Assembly (NCBI GenBank): GCA_902786015.1
Contig: CADAAU010000004.1
Location: 1-64,000 of the forward strand
Direction: 5' to 3'
Source: an uncultured Coriobacteriaceae bacterium
GTDB taxonomy: Bacteria; Actinomycetota; Coriobacteriia; Coriobacteriales; Atopobiaceae
Length of the DNA: 64,000 nucleotides
In this document: positions 40,001 to 47,971 of the stretch, one piece after another
Layout of the letters: the number at the start of each line of letters is the position of its first letter
Numbering within the stretch: the first letter of the stretch is position 1
Translations under genes and position numbers: made by a program
Notes under the pieces: model-generated
Database searches by the model: none
Seen by the model: the letters and a program-made list of their open reading frames with translations, nothing else
Told to the model about the DNA's origin: nothing

Positions 40001-40432
40001 CTTCCAAGCTTTAGCAACATTCCGCAGTTGTCGCTTCTGGGTTTTACGGCTCGCGAACTCTCGGAGGGTATGCCGCTTGCGATGCTTGCGCATCGGCCAG
40101 ACGGCGAGATACTCTTCGCCAACGAGGGCCTTCCCCGTCTGCTCGGCTACGAATCGCTGGCCAACGTGTTCGAGGCATCGGGGAAGCACCTGCGGGGTAT
40201 TGTGCATCCTGATGACTGGAACGAATACCAGCAAGACGTAGCTACGGAGTTCTTTGGTGCGCAACCTGTTGAGGAGTTCGAGCTCAGGCTACGTGTCGTT
40301 ACGCGTGATGGAAGTCCGAAGGCAGTCGCGTATCGTGCCCGTCATATCGTGACGCACGAGCGAGGAGAGGTCCTGTACGCCTATTTGGTTGGGGAGGGTG
40401 TTACCGTCAACCACGCCAGTCACATGGCATGA
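37097..40432 (+). CDS. PAS/GGDEF/EAL cyclic-di-GMP protein with two degenerate GGDEF domains
   Basis: 1111 residues and soluble. Order: an N-terminal PAS-like domain, then a first GGDEF-like domain (DWLTGLPGMERF ... CRYAGDSF in place of GGDEF). An EAL domain follows: AEALARW near residue 325, NLSLRDL and DDFGSGFSSLNVLKEFDFDL. Next come a PAS-like region, a second GGDEF-like domain (DSLTGLLNRRG ... IGRNGADEAL in place of GGDEF) and a C-terminal PAS (LLGYESLANVFEASGKH). The EAL catalytic motifs look usable, so it should hydrolyse cyclic-di-GMP. Both cyclase sites are altered and probably regulatory or dead. Confidence 0.85.
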   Translation: MTNCQDPSYEWSELIPGGVVVYYADGDEEILHVNRSVLDLFECQDYEEFMALTGGTFRGFVHASDVESTEDSIWGQVHARNGLDHIYYQIKTATGKILSVDDYGRLVQREGERPVFYVFVVQLDRDSVIDWLTGLPGMERFQYVASIEARAMISRGVTPAILVFDLMGMKTFNAVYGRDKGDSLLRSLASILRNTFGSELCCRYAGDSFCTLTNAVGLDEKVARVFDEFASSNSGNNPPLMAGACELEEGDELPLVLDRAKMACDSDRTTWESHLSWFTAEMRREALLRTHVLERLDQALAEGWVRPHYQGIVRSATGRPCCAEALARWVDPIHGALSPAHFISALEESGLLRKLDLHIVKCVVADIANRLRRGQPVIPVSVNLSLRDLVDPDIAGTLAGITDAEGVSHDLLRIEFTESAASNDPELLKCQVNALHEAGFEVWMDDFGSGFSSLNVLKEFDFDLIKLDMGFMTGGDDEKRRAIIDGVIRSAKQLGVRTLAEGVETATMAKELAAMGCDLIQGFYYFRPTALEELSATVLDADGVVLEPIAERTYWDSVGSVSMVDLSARLVDGSADCRRMSVPPAGVLECRNGAWHMPRSTGALRKIFADRGLIPRDVMPVQLAHTNIDLDDALCAAATRSDGSHNWELVNGSLEYGTGFQFRVMPLDECSEARAYVLASTPTSLGSALGTYGDVPMGYCVLRMIFGSDGEVVDAEYVYANPLFCKWGKFPPATIVGSRLLEIAPEEGQYWLELCARAAIQGEHLHDVVYGAHAGHWLSYSVTPSLTAGHCIFAFALADAEQRKHQELIQVGTHDSLTGLLNRRGIDEEISRRISEQQEEPLVLALISVDDFKVVNDLYGHDVGDEALRVLARELVRVFPSTAVIGRNGADEALVALFGDDALEIDTLMARLMQSDFTCELNEHAYDLSISAGYAWCNDGGDLKRAYTRADEALNAVKLAGRTGYRKWLPSFSNIPQLSLLGFTARELSEGMPLAMLAHRPDGEILFANEGLPRLLGYESLANVFEASGKHLRGIVHPDDWNEYQQDVATEFFGAQPVEEFELRLRVVTRDGSPKAVAYRARHIVTHERGEVLYAYLVGEGVTVNHASHMA

Positions 40433-40450
40433 CGTGTGTGAACGTCATTT
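40429..40450 (+). terminator. Short hairpin at the end of the EAL gene
   Basis: ATGACGT-GTGTGA-ACGTCAT, followed by TT, overlaps the stop codon region. The neighbouring gene is convergent (stop at 40500), so a terminator is expected here; the T run is short. Confidence 0.4.
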
Positions 40451-40499
40451 CCTCGATTGGCAACGAGTTTTGGGTGAAGCGACCGAGCAATCAGTCGCG

Positions 40500-42005
40500 T
40501 CATTTCTTGTTGCGGGTGAGTTTCCAACCTCGTGTGGCCTGTCCTGCATCTCCGGAAAGGTACTGAAGACACCGGACCATCATGCCCAAAAGGATGTACT
40601 CGTGATAGTTCGTCACATGACGGAGCTGTGGTTGACGATCGCGGGGTATGTACTTCTCCAACTCGGTGGCGACCTCGTCCATGTTTGGGAGTAGGTCGCA
40701 CCGCAGTGCGACGACCTCGGGGTCAAACATCGCGCAGGCGACGGCAATCATCTGGCTCACCATATCGAGCATGTCGTCCGGAGAGTATCCGTTGAAGTGC
40801 AACGCGTTTGAGTAATGCAGGCGGTCTGCGAAGAAGCGAACCTCGCCCGCGATGCCATGGGCGCCTTCCACCAAGTGTCCGTTCACGACGTGGCCCTGCC
40901 CACCGATAGCCCAACCCGTAGGCTGAGAGTGGAACGTTATGTTTTGGAACTCGCTCTGGCTCTTGTACCAGCCGAGCGCGGCGGCGTTCGAGTTATTGCA
41001 AAAGTAAACGGGCGCGTCATAACGCTCGTTAAAGTAGCTGGTGAGGTCAAGGTCGCCCTCTCCAATGAGGTTGCTGTCTTTGTCGGGTTTGCGATCCACA
41101 TTCGGACGTGACGAGAATCCCAGGCTAAACTGACCGTTGTTGATGGAACCCGGAATTGCGATGCCCACGGCGTCTGCCCGAACCTCGCCCGTGCACGCGC
41201 AGACCTGCGTGTCGATAATGTCTGTGAGGTCTTCCACGTTGAGTCTGCGCTTGATAACAGTCCTGTCGAGCGTTACCTTGCCACAGTCGTAGAGCCGATA
41301 CCTGATGCTTACCTTGCGCGGTTCAGAGTGGGCGGCAATTACGAGGATGCGCTTTTCGTTGGCGATGTCGGACGGAGCGTTCTCGGGTGCCTTCGCGCGC
41401 TCTTCCGCCTTTCTCTTTGACAGCTCTCCTCGTAGCCACTCGATACAAGCCGCAGCATCGTAGCTCGCGAACGTCGCGGTGGGGATAGGGAGTACGGGGA
41501 CCTCTCCCATTGCTGCCTGAATGCGCTCGGTTTGGTATCCGATTTGGGGTGCTACGAGTACTACGGCCTTGTTGCGGCCCTGTTCATAGGCTTCGCTTAC
41601 GGCGACAGCCGAAAAGTGCCAGTCGATACCCATGGCCTCTGCCACCTGATTGAGCTTCTCGGCAAAGAAGGACGTGGTCATGCCCACGGTACAACAGAGC
41701 AGCACTTCGGTGGTTTGCTGGTCCTTGAGGGCGATGAGCGTCTGTGTCATCTCGCGGAAGAGCTGGATCGCATGATCGCGATCCACGGCATGAAAGTGAA
41801 GGAAGAACTTCACGTCTCCGTCTGCCTTGTTTTCGATGCGAAACTCCACGACTTCGGGATCGGGTGACATATCGTAAAAGTTGATTTGCGCCGATGCGTA
41901 GTCCGTCTCCAAAAGAAAGTGGTCGTCATCTTCGAAGTTGACGGCGTATCCCATGTGATCCTGATTGCGAATCCAGTCACGATAGTCGAAGGTCTCTTCT
42001 GCCAT
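40500..42005 (-). CDS. Fusion of a PTS EIIB (lactose/cellobiose type) domain and a ROK domain
   Basis: 501 residues from the ATG at 42003-42005 (GGGAG six bases upstream). Residues 1-100 are an unrecognised lead domain. Next is an EIIB-like domain: LLCCTVGMTTSFFAEKLNQV carries the phosphorylatable Cys, with AVVLVAPQIGYQTERI after it. From about residue 240 a ROK fold follows: AVGIAIPGSINNGQF, YFCNNSNAAALGWY and VEGAHGIAGEVRFFA. The ROK zinc motif with cysteines and an N-terminal helix-turn-helix are both absent. It may sense PTS phosphorylation or a sugar; the combination is unusual. Confidence 0.75.
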   Translation of the reverse strand: MAEETFDYRDWIRNQDHMGYAVNFEDDDHFLLETDYASAQINFYDMSPDPEVVEFRIENKADGDVKFFLHFHAVDRDHAIQLFREMTQTLIALKDQQTTEVLLCCTVGMTTSFFAEKLNQVAEAMGIDWHFSAVAVSEAYEQGRNKAVVLVAPQIGYQTERIQAAMGEVPVLPIPTATFASYDAAACIEWLRGELSKRKAEERAKAPENAPSDIANEKRILVIAAHSEPRKVSIRYRLYDCGKVTLDRTVIKRRLNVEDLTDIIDTQVCACTGEVRADAVGIAIPGSINNGQFSLGFSSRPNVDRKPDKDSNLIGEGDLDLTSYFNERYDAPVYFCNNSNAAALGWYKSQSEFQNITFHSQPTGWAIGGQGHVVNGHLVEGAHGIAGEVRFFADRLHYSNALHFNGYSPDDMLDMVSQMIAVACAMFDPEVVALRCDLLPNMDEVATELEKYIPRDRQPQLRHVTNYHEYILLGMMVRCLQYLSGDAGQATRGWKLTRNKK

Positions 42006-42282
42006 GGGAACTCCCATCCTCAGTGATGTGCCGACGCGTGGGAGAAATCCTGGGGCAGACGCTTCGGCGATGCTCCCAATCATTCCCACCAGATGCATTG
42101 TTAGTCTATCATTCTTCTTACAGGTAAGGGACCCTACACGCCGAAGGCGTCACTGAAGGCCATGCGATAACTCGTTACGGATTGATGAGGACGCAAATAT
42201 CGCAAGCTGAAGGAGGAAGAGGAACAAGCTTGAGTTAGGCGTGAAAAGCGGATACTCTCCCGCTCACTGTCAAGCCGTCGAA

Positions 42283-43101
42283 TCACAGTGCCTCGTTCAT
42301 GGCTCCGGAGCGGAACCCCGCAAGATCCAAGGACACGTACACGAAGCCGAGCCCCCTCAAGCGTGCGGTAACATTCGACCTAACGTCTTCGTCCAAAAAT
42401 GCGTCCATGCATTCGACAGGCACCTCGATACGCGCCAACGTTCCTTTCTCGCCATGTATGCGCACTCGAACCTGGGCGAAACCAAGCTCATGCAAATAGC
42501 TCTCGGCCTTCTCGACTCGTTCTAGCTTGCCTGCCGTGATGGTCTCGCCGTAGGCGAATCGCGAAGAGAGGCACGCCGCAGAAGGCATGTTCCACGTGGG
42601 CAGACCAAGTTCCTTCGAGAGCGCCCGTACGTCGCTTTTGGTAAATCCGCAGGCCATGAGCGGACTCTGGATGCCAAGCTCACCAAGTGCCTGCATGCCC
42701 GGACGATAGTCCCCCTTGTCGTCCACATTCGACCCGTCGGCTACATGTGCGAAGCCATGCGACCTTGCCACGTCGCGAAGTCGAGAGAACACGGCTCGCT
42801 TGCAGATATAGCAACGATTGGGGGGATTTTGCGCGAAGCCCTCAATCGCGAGCTCGTCGTACTCGACGGTCGTGTGGTTGATTCCTTGGTCTTCGCACCA
42901 TTCGAGGGCGAAGTTCATTTCTGTGGCAGGCACCGACCGCAGTGCTGCCGTCACGGCGATCATATGGTCGTCGAGCTCGTCGTGCGCGACTCTCGTAAGG
43001 AGCGTGGAGTCGACGCCGCCCGAAAACGCTACGGCAACGGAGCCCATCGAACGCAATGTGCTATGCAACCGGTCGTACTTTTGCAAAAGTGCACTGTCCA
43101 T
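42283..43101 (-). CDS. larE: LarE-type ATP-dependent sacrificial sulfur transferase
   Basis: 272 residues. The PP-loop pyrophosphatase motif is VAFSGGVDSTLLTRVA (about residues 24-39). NRCYICKRAVF and the PSAACLSSRFAYGE loop match LarE, whose Cys in the latter loop donates sulfur to the nickel-pincer cofactor of lactate racemase and its relatives. Extra Cys residues (CYIC) may instead hold an iron-sulfur cluster, as in other LarE proteins. LarA, LarB and LarC are not in this window. The 277-bp gap to the upstream convergent gene holds nothing recognisable. Confidence 0.88.
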   Translation of the reverse strand: MDSALLQKYDRLHSTLRSMGSVAVAFSGGVDSTLLTRVAHDELDDHMIAVTAALRSVPATEMNFALEWCEDQGINHTTVEYDELAIEGFAQNPPNRCYICKRAVFSRLRDVARSHGFAHVADGSNVDDKGDYRPGMQALGELGIQSPLMACGFTKSDVRALSKELGLPTWNMPSAACLSSRFAYGETITAGKLERVEKAESYLHELGFAQVRVRIHGEKGTLARIEVPVECMDAFLDEDVRSNVTARLRGLGFVYVSLDLAGFRSGAMNEAL

Positions 43102-43168
43102 GAGTCTCCCTTCGTATTGGCGATAACCACGAAGTATAGCGCTTATCTATGACCTTTTGTCCAGATGT

Positions 43169-43183
43169 CCATACGAGGTATGG
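43169..43183. promoter_or_regulatory. Operator-like dyad before the oxidoreductase gene
   Basis: CCATAC-GAG-GTATGG is a perfect dyad lying just upstream of a TAGAAT box (43195), between two divergent genes. It is suited to a dimeric regulator. Confidence 0.35.
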
Positions 43184-43231
43184 AGCTCGGCGCGGTAGAA
43201 TCAAATGGAAGTCGATCTGAGGGGGGACTGC

Positions 43232-44212
43232 ATGAAGCTGGGAGTAATAGGTGCGGGAATGATCGTAAAGGAGTTCCTGCCCGAGCTGGTTCGCATAGAC
43301 GGACTCGAGGTAGTAGCGATACAGGCGCGCAGGCTCGAGGTAGTGCGCGAGTTGTGTGATGCCCATGGCATAGAGCATGCCGTAACGAGCTTCGAAGACC
43401 TCATACAGACGGGCATCGATACGGTCTATGTTGCCGTACCAAACGCATTACACTTCTCGTACTGCAAACAGGCACTTGAGGCCGGACTCAATGTGGTTGT
43501 AGAGAAGCCAATGTGTTCCAACGCACGAGAGGCACATGAGCTCGCCGACTTGGCGCGCGCGAAGGGGGCGTTCCTGTTTGAGGCAATCACGGCGGTTCAT
43601 CTGCCCGCCTATAAGAAGGTCCAGAGCTGGCTGCCTCGCATCGGTACCATCAAGCTCGTCATCACGAACTTCTCGCAGTACTCGAGTCGCTATGACGCGT
43701 TCAGAGCGGGTACCGTGGCTCCCGCCTTCGATCCAGCTCACTCAGGCGGCGCCTTGATGGACCTCAACCTCTACAACGTACATTGGACCGTAGACCTCTT
43801 TGGCAAACCTGAATCGCTGCGCTATTTTGCCAACGTCGAGCGCGACATCGATACGTCGGGAACGCTCGTTATGCGCTATCCAGGATTCTTGGCAACCTGT
43901 GTCGCCGCAAAGGACTGTGCTGGTCCCAAGCTCTTTACGATTCAGGGAATCGACGGCAACATAACCCTCGACCTCAATCCGGGCCTGGTGGGGACGGCGC
44001 ATCTCACCCTCAATGATGGCACGACGGAGGACTACGCAGAGGAGTATGTGAAGCGCCGCGTAGTACCCGAATTCGAATGCTTTGTGGACTGCATCAACCG
44101 AGACGACCACGAGGCATGCGAGCACTTCTTGCAACAGAGCCTCGACGTTGCCGACGTGCTGACGGACGCACGAAAGGACGCAGGCATCGTGTTCCCCGCC
44201 GACAAGGCGTAA
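43232..44212 (+). CDS. Gfo/Idh/MocA family oxidoreductase
   Basis: 326 residues from the ATG at 43232 (GGGGG upstream). The Rossmann start is MKLGVIGAGMIVKEFLPELV, then DTVYVAVPNALHFSYCKQAL and VVVEKPMCSN with the family's EKP motif. The C-terminal half includes GGALMDLNLYNVHWTVDLFG, where the catalytic His-type residue is expected. It should be an NAD(P)-dependent oxidation or reduction of a sugar or related polyol; the substrate cannot be deduced. It is divergent from larE. Confidence 0.88.
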   Translation: MKLGVIGAGMIVKEFLPELVRIDGLEVVAIQARRLEVVRELCDAHGIEHAVTSFEDLIQTGIDTVYVAVPNALHFSYCKQALEAGLNVVVEKPMCSNAREAHELADLARAKGAFLFEAITAVHLPAYKKVQSWLPRIGTIKLVITNFSQYSSRYDAFRAGTVAPAFDPAHSGGALMDLNLYNVHWTVDLFGKPESLRYFANVERDIDTSGTLVMRYPGFLATCVAAKDCAGPKLFTIQGIDGNITLDLNPGLVGTAHLTLNDGTTEDYAEEYVKRRVVPEFECFVDCINRDDHEACEHFLQQSLDVADVLTDARKDAGIVFPADKA

Positions 44213-44287
44213 GGGCGAGTTTCACAGCAGATTCACGGCATATCAGGGTGCGGGGCATGTCCCCGTGCTCAAACAGTCTTCGCCGGG

Positions 44288-44371
44288 GCGGGGGCGGAGG
44301 TTATGCGCCTGAGCTCAGACAGTCTTCGCTTCGCTGCGGAACTCGCGCAGGCACATAACCTCCACCCCCGC
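44288..44371. repeat. 24-bp inverted repeat between convergent genes
   Basis: 44288-44311 (gcgggggcggaggttatg...) and 44348-44371 are complementary at 22 of 24 positions, with a 36-bp loop. Copies of cagtcttcg flank the left arm and lie in the loop. It lies between the convergent oxidoreductase and GH32 genes and probably acts as a bidirectional terminator or is a REP-like element. Confidence 0.5.
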
Positions 44372-44451
44372 TCTGTTGCGGAACTGCACAGTGGACATGC
44401 CCTGCGTCCCTGCTCGGGCACGAGGGCTGTTTGGGCACTCACACGATGCGG

Positions 44452-45852
44452 TTATTTGCTAAGAGTGAGCTTTTCGACTTTAGTTATCCCTTGCTCGCTC
44501 GTGAGCGTGATGGAGCGCGGCCCGTCTCCGGGATAGCTCATCTCGCTGAACGCAACCTCGCCATCGTTGACGAACACCTCTATGGAGCCTCGGTCGAGCC
44601 ATATCTGCAGCCTAAGGCTGTCTCCATATACGTGTGCTGCTCGATAACCGCGATGGCCGCGCAAGCACCCTTGCCTGTCAACAACGACGCAACCCGTCTG
44701 TGCATCATAGCCAACGAACAGATAGTTGCCGTCTGTCGTGCCATGCAGCTTGACGCCAAATCGTTCGGCTGACGAGGCCGCAAGGTCAAACGTCAGCTCT
44801 AGGCAACCGCAGGCGAGGTCGTCGGCAATCACACGCTCCTCGTTTGCGGTGACTTCGGAAGAATCCTGCGCCTGTGCGTGCTCCCAGAGCATGGCGCATT
44901 CGGGGACGGGCATGCTGAGCATGACGCCGTCATCGCGCAGGGAGAGCTTCCGCGGTAGGGTGAGCTGTCCGCACCAACCGTCCTCTTGCTCGGCGGCGCC
45001 CATGTGGAACGAGCTCATCCATCCAAACTGGATGCGGCGTCCCTCGTGTTCGAAGGACTGAGGAGCATAGTAGTTATGTCCGGCGTCGCATGGCGCGAAC
45101 TCGGTCTGTGGGACAAATGGCTCACCTAGCTTCCAGCTTCCCACAAGGTAGCCGGCATTGTGCTGGTTGCGGCCCATGTATCCGGACGGGCGCATTCCCA
45201 TGGCCGAGAAGCACAGGACCCACTTTCCGTCCAGCTCAAAGAGGTCTGGGCACTCAAGCATGTAGACGTTAGCGTCGGGATGTTCGTAGACGATGCCTGC
45301 CTGATTCCAGTGGAGCAGATCGTCCGACGTATACAGCGCAACCTGCCCGCGCCTTTCTGGCGACTGCTGTCCTACTACCATGCACCATGTCTCGCCCTCG
45401 CGCCAGACCTTGGGATCCCTAAAGTGCGTTGGGCACTGTGGGTTCTCGAGCACGGAACCGTGCTTTTGGAAGTGGATTCCGTCATCAGAGACGGCGAGGC
45501 ACTGTACCTGCCGTCTTGAGTTGGGATCGTTGGGGTCCGTGCGCCAGCAATGACCGGTATAGAAGGCGTAAAGCCGCCCGTCATCACCTACGACGCACGA
45601 ACCTGACCAACAACCGTCGCGATCCTCCTCGATGGACGGCGCCAGGGCAATGGGCTCGTGTCTCCACGTAACTAGGTCACTGCTCGAGACGTGCCCCCAG
45701 TGCATGGGTCCCCACTCGACGCTATGGGGATGGTATTGAAAAAATACGTGATACCGTCCGTCAAAATAGCACAGACCGTTGGGATCGTTGATCCATCCCG
45801 CAGGTGCCGCCACATGATAGCTGGGATACCAGCGCTTGTCTTTGAGTTCCAC
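44452..45852 (-). CDS. scrB: Glycoside hydrolase family 32 (sucrose-6-phosphate hydrolase/fructosidase)
   Basis: 466 residues with all GH32 motifs: AGWINDPNGLCYF (nucleophile Asp, residues 19-31), WGHVSSSDLVTW, HFRDPKVW (transition-state RDP) and ECPDLFEL (acid/base Glu). The C-terminal beta-sandwich is present (LRLQIWLDRGSIEVFVNDGE). There is no signal peptide, so it is cytosolic and probably acts on phosphorylated sucrose imported by a PTS. The symbol is given by similarity in type; the substrate is not proven. The DegV gene lies 20 bp upstream in the same direction. Confidence 0.88.
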   Translation of the reverse strand: MELKDKRWYPSYHVAAPAGWINDPNGLCYFDGRYHVFFQYHPHSVEWGPMHWGHVSSSDLVTWRHEPIALAPSIEEDRDGCWSGSCVVGDDGRLYAFYTGHCWRTDPNDPNSRRQVQCLAVSDDGIHFQKHGSVLENPQCPTHFRDPKVWREGETWCMVVGQQSPERRGQVALYTSDDLLHWNQAGIVYEHPDANVYMLECPDLFELDGKWVLCFSAMGMRPSGYMGRNQHNAGYLVGSWKLGEPFVPQTEFAPCDAGHNYYAPQSFEHEGRRIQFGWMSSFHMGAAEQEDGWCGQLTLPRKLSLRDDGVMLSMPVPECAMLWEHAQAQDSSEVTANEERVIADDLACGCLELTFDLAASSAERFGVKLHGTTDGNYLFVGYDAQTGCVVVDRQGCLRGHRGYRAAHVYGDSLRLQIWLDRGSIEVFVNDGEVAFSEMSYPGDGPRSITLTSEQGITKVEKLTLSK

Positions 45853-45872
45853 GTCTGGCGCCTTTCCGATAC

Positions 45873-46760
45873 CTAAGCGCGGGGCTTGCCCCAGAACGAA
45901 AGGACGACCGTGCCCGGTCCCAGATGGCAGCCGATGGTTGCGCCCACGTCAAAGATCTCGACCTTGCCATCACGAATCTTGTGGAATTTGTTCTCCACCA
46001 TCGAGGCGACAGCCTTCGCGTCAGCCAGGCATTCCGTGTTGGTCATAAAGACTCGCTGGTCGTAGTCGTATCCGTTCTGGCAGAGCTCTTCCATCTTTTG
46101 CACCTGACGGCTGAACGCCCTGCGCTTGGTGCGAATCTTCTCCTTGACGGCAAGCGTTCCGTCGGGCTCTACGTCGAGCATAGGGCAGATGTTGAGCATG
46201 CCTCCCAAAATACCGGCAGCCTTCGAAACGCGACCTCCCTTGATGAGGAACGTGAGGTCTGTGGTGATGAACCAAAGCTGAACCTCTGCCTTGTGGGCTT
46301 CGGTCCATGCGGCGAGGTCTTCCAGCGAGTAGCCCTCGTCACGCAGGTCGGAGAGCTTGTCGATGAGCAGGCCAAGGCCTGCACTTGCCGTCGTTGAGTC
46401 AATGACGATGATCTTGCGGTCGGGATACTCGGTTGCAAGTGCATCGCGTGCCATGCAAGCCGACGCGTATGTACCCGAGATGCCGCTTGCCATGCACACG
46501 TGAAGAATGTCCTTGCCGCCTTTGAGGAGCTTGCGCCAGTCGTCCAGGTATTCTCCCACGCTTACCTGGCTGGTTTTGACGTCGGCACCCGAGAGCATCC
46601 GAGCATACAGGTCTGCGGGCTTTATGGTCTGGCCAAAGTCGTCCTTGCACTGGACCCCGTTCACTTCGTAGTTAAAATATATATAGTGAATGTCGCGGTC
46701 CTCAAGCCATTGCTTGGATAAGTCGCAGGTAGAGCAGCAGCTCAATACGTATTCGGACAA
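45873..46760 (-). CDS. DegV family fatty-acid-binding protein
   Basis: 295 residues. Family motifs are VLSCCSTCDLSKQWLED at the N-terminus, DVKTSQVSVGEYLDDWRKLL (TSQ with P/V), CMASGISGTYASACMARDAL and IDSTTASAGLGLLI. FLIKGGRVSKAAGILGGMLN is the conserved GRIS-like stretch. DegV/FakB proteins hold a fatty acid for the acyl kinase FakA. No kinase gene is nearby. A Cys pair (CCSTC) near the start is slightly unusual. Confidence 0.9.
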   Translation of the reverse strand: MSEYVLSCCSTCDLSKQWLEDRDIHYIYFNYEVNGVQCKDDFGQTIKPADLYARMLSGADVKTSQVSVGEYLDDWRKLLKGGKDILHVCMASGISGTYASACMARDALATEYPDRKIIVIDSTTASAGLGLLIDKLSDLRDEGYSLEDLAAWTEAHKAEVQLWFITTDLTFLIKGGRVSKAAGILGGMLNICPMLDVEPDGTLAVKEKIRTKRRAFSRQVQKMEELCQNGYDYDQRVFMTNTECLADAKAVASMVENKFHKIRDGKVEIFDVGATIGCHLGPGTVVLSFWGKPRA

Positions 46761-46854
46761 AAGAATGCCTCCTTGCTCTAGCGTAACAAAACCCGCTTAT
46801 CCTATCACGACTTGAACCGCAACACACAGTTTTTATCAGCTACGTCAAACGTGC

Positions 46855-46860
46855 TATGAT
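46855..46860 (+). promoter_or_regulatory. -10 box of the cobalamin operon
   Basis: TATGAT lies 40 bp before the riboswitch-like leader. TTATCA, 16 bp further upstream, may be the -35. The DegV gene is divergent. Confidence 0.5.
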
Positions 46861-46900
46861 GCTCCATACAATTAGATTGAGGGTACGACGTCGAGCTGTT

Positions 46901-47013
46901 AGGCCTTCCATAAAGGATTCCGGTTCAACTCCGGACCAGTCGTGTTGTACTTCGGTGCATTGCCTGGTTTAGCGACCATGGGCAACTGCTCCTGTCTGCC
47001 CTCCTTAAGGCCT
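46901..47013 (+). ncRNA. Probable cobalamin riboswitch leader
   Basis: The outer stem AGGCCTT (46901) pairs exactly with AAGGCCT (47007). Inside, GGATTCCGGTTCAACTCCGG resembles the conserved GGAA-xCCGGTxxAAxTCCGG part of cobalamin riboswitches, followed by GTCGTGTTGTAC in the GC-ACTGTA position. TGTCTGCC near the 3' side resembles the ACCTGCC end. It is short (113 nt), so it would belong to a compact class. The position before a cobalamin operon strongly supports it. The ribosome site of the first gene lies 13 bp beyond. Confidence 0.6.
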
Positions 47014-47035
47014 CGTGCCAGAAAGAGAGGGTTCA

Positions 47036-47962
47036 ATGAAGAATTCCAACGTTTCTCGCCGCCGCTTTGCGCATGCTGCCTTGGGCGCTGCGGCGTTTGC
47101 CGCCGCGGGTCTTGCGAGCTGCGCCTCTGCAAGCACGCAATCCGCATCGCCGGCAAGCTCAGCCGCATCAACACCAAAGCCCGTCATCCTCGTGGTGAGC
47201 TTTGGCACGAGCTATGCTTCGAGCCGCCACGTTACCATTGGCGCCATTGAGTCGGACATCCGTGAGGCATTCTCGGACTATGACGTGCGTCGCGCCTTTA
47301 CCTCGCAGATCATCATCGACCACATACAGAAGGATACGGGACGTCACATCGACAACTTTGAGGAGGCCATGGACAAGCTCGTGGCAGAGGGCGTGAAGGA
47401 AGTCATCGTTCAGCCCACGCACCTTATGGATGGCTTTGAGTACAACGATGTCGCAGAATCGCTCAAGAACTACGAATCGAAGTTCGACAAGACGTCGATA
47501 GGCGTACCCCTGCTTGCCTCTAAGCAGGATCAGGAGGCAGTCGCCAAGGCCGTCAAGACGGCCATGGAGAAGTACGAAGACGAGCACACGGCCATCTGCC
47601 TGATGGGCCATGGCACCGAGGCTGAGTCGAACAGCATCTATACGGACATGCAAAAGGTGTTCGAAGGTCTGGGATACAAGAACTACTTCATTGCCACGGT
47701 GGAAGCAACGCCTACGTTTGCCGATGCGACGAAGGCCGCAAAGGAGGCGGGCTTCACCAAGGCGGTCCTGCGCCCGTTCATGGTGGTGGCGGGAGACCAT
47801 GCCAACAACGACATGGCCGACACCTCCGACCCGGAGTCCTTTGCCTCCGTCATGAAGAAGGAGGGCTTTGAGGTGCAGTCCGTCATCGAGGGGCTTGGCC
47901 AGATTGCCGAGATAGACGAGATTTACGTGTCTCACGTACAGAACGCCATCGACGCGAAGTAG
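47036..47962 (+). CDS. cbiK: Exported sirohydrochlorin cobaltochelatase CbiK (lipoprotein)
   Basis: 308 residues from the ATG at 47036 (AGAGGG site). The first 40 residues are an export signal: SRRRFAHAALGAAAFAAAGL with a twin-Arg-like motif, then ASC as lipobox. The mature part is CbiK: VILVVSFGTSYASSR, QPTHLMDGFEY (metal Glu), CLMGHGTEAESNSIY (metal His) and PFMVVAGDHANNDMAD (second metal His). It should insert cobalt into sirohydrochlorin, or handle another metal-tetrapyrrole pair, but outside the cytoplasm. It is the first gene behind the riboswitch-like leader. Periplasmic CbiK forms are known in Desulfovibrio. Confidence 0.88.
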   Translation: MKNSNVSRRRFAHAALGAAAFAAAGLASCASASTQSASPASSAASTPKPVILVVSFGTSYASSRHVTIGAIESDIREAFSDYDVRRAFTSQIIIDHIQKDTGRHIDNFEEAMDKLVAEGVKEVIVQPTHLMDGFEYNDVAESLKNYESKFDKTSIGVPLLASKQDQEAVAKAVKTAMEKYEDEHTAICLMGHGTEAESNSIYTDMQKVFEGLGYKNYFIATVEATPTFADATKAAKEAGFTKAVLRPFMVVAGDHANNDMADTSDPESFASVMKKEGFEVQSVIEGLGQIAEIDEIYVSHVQNAIDAK

Positions 47963-47971
47963 GGAGACGAC

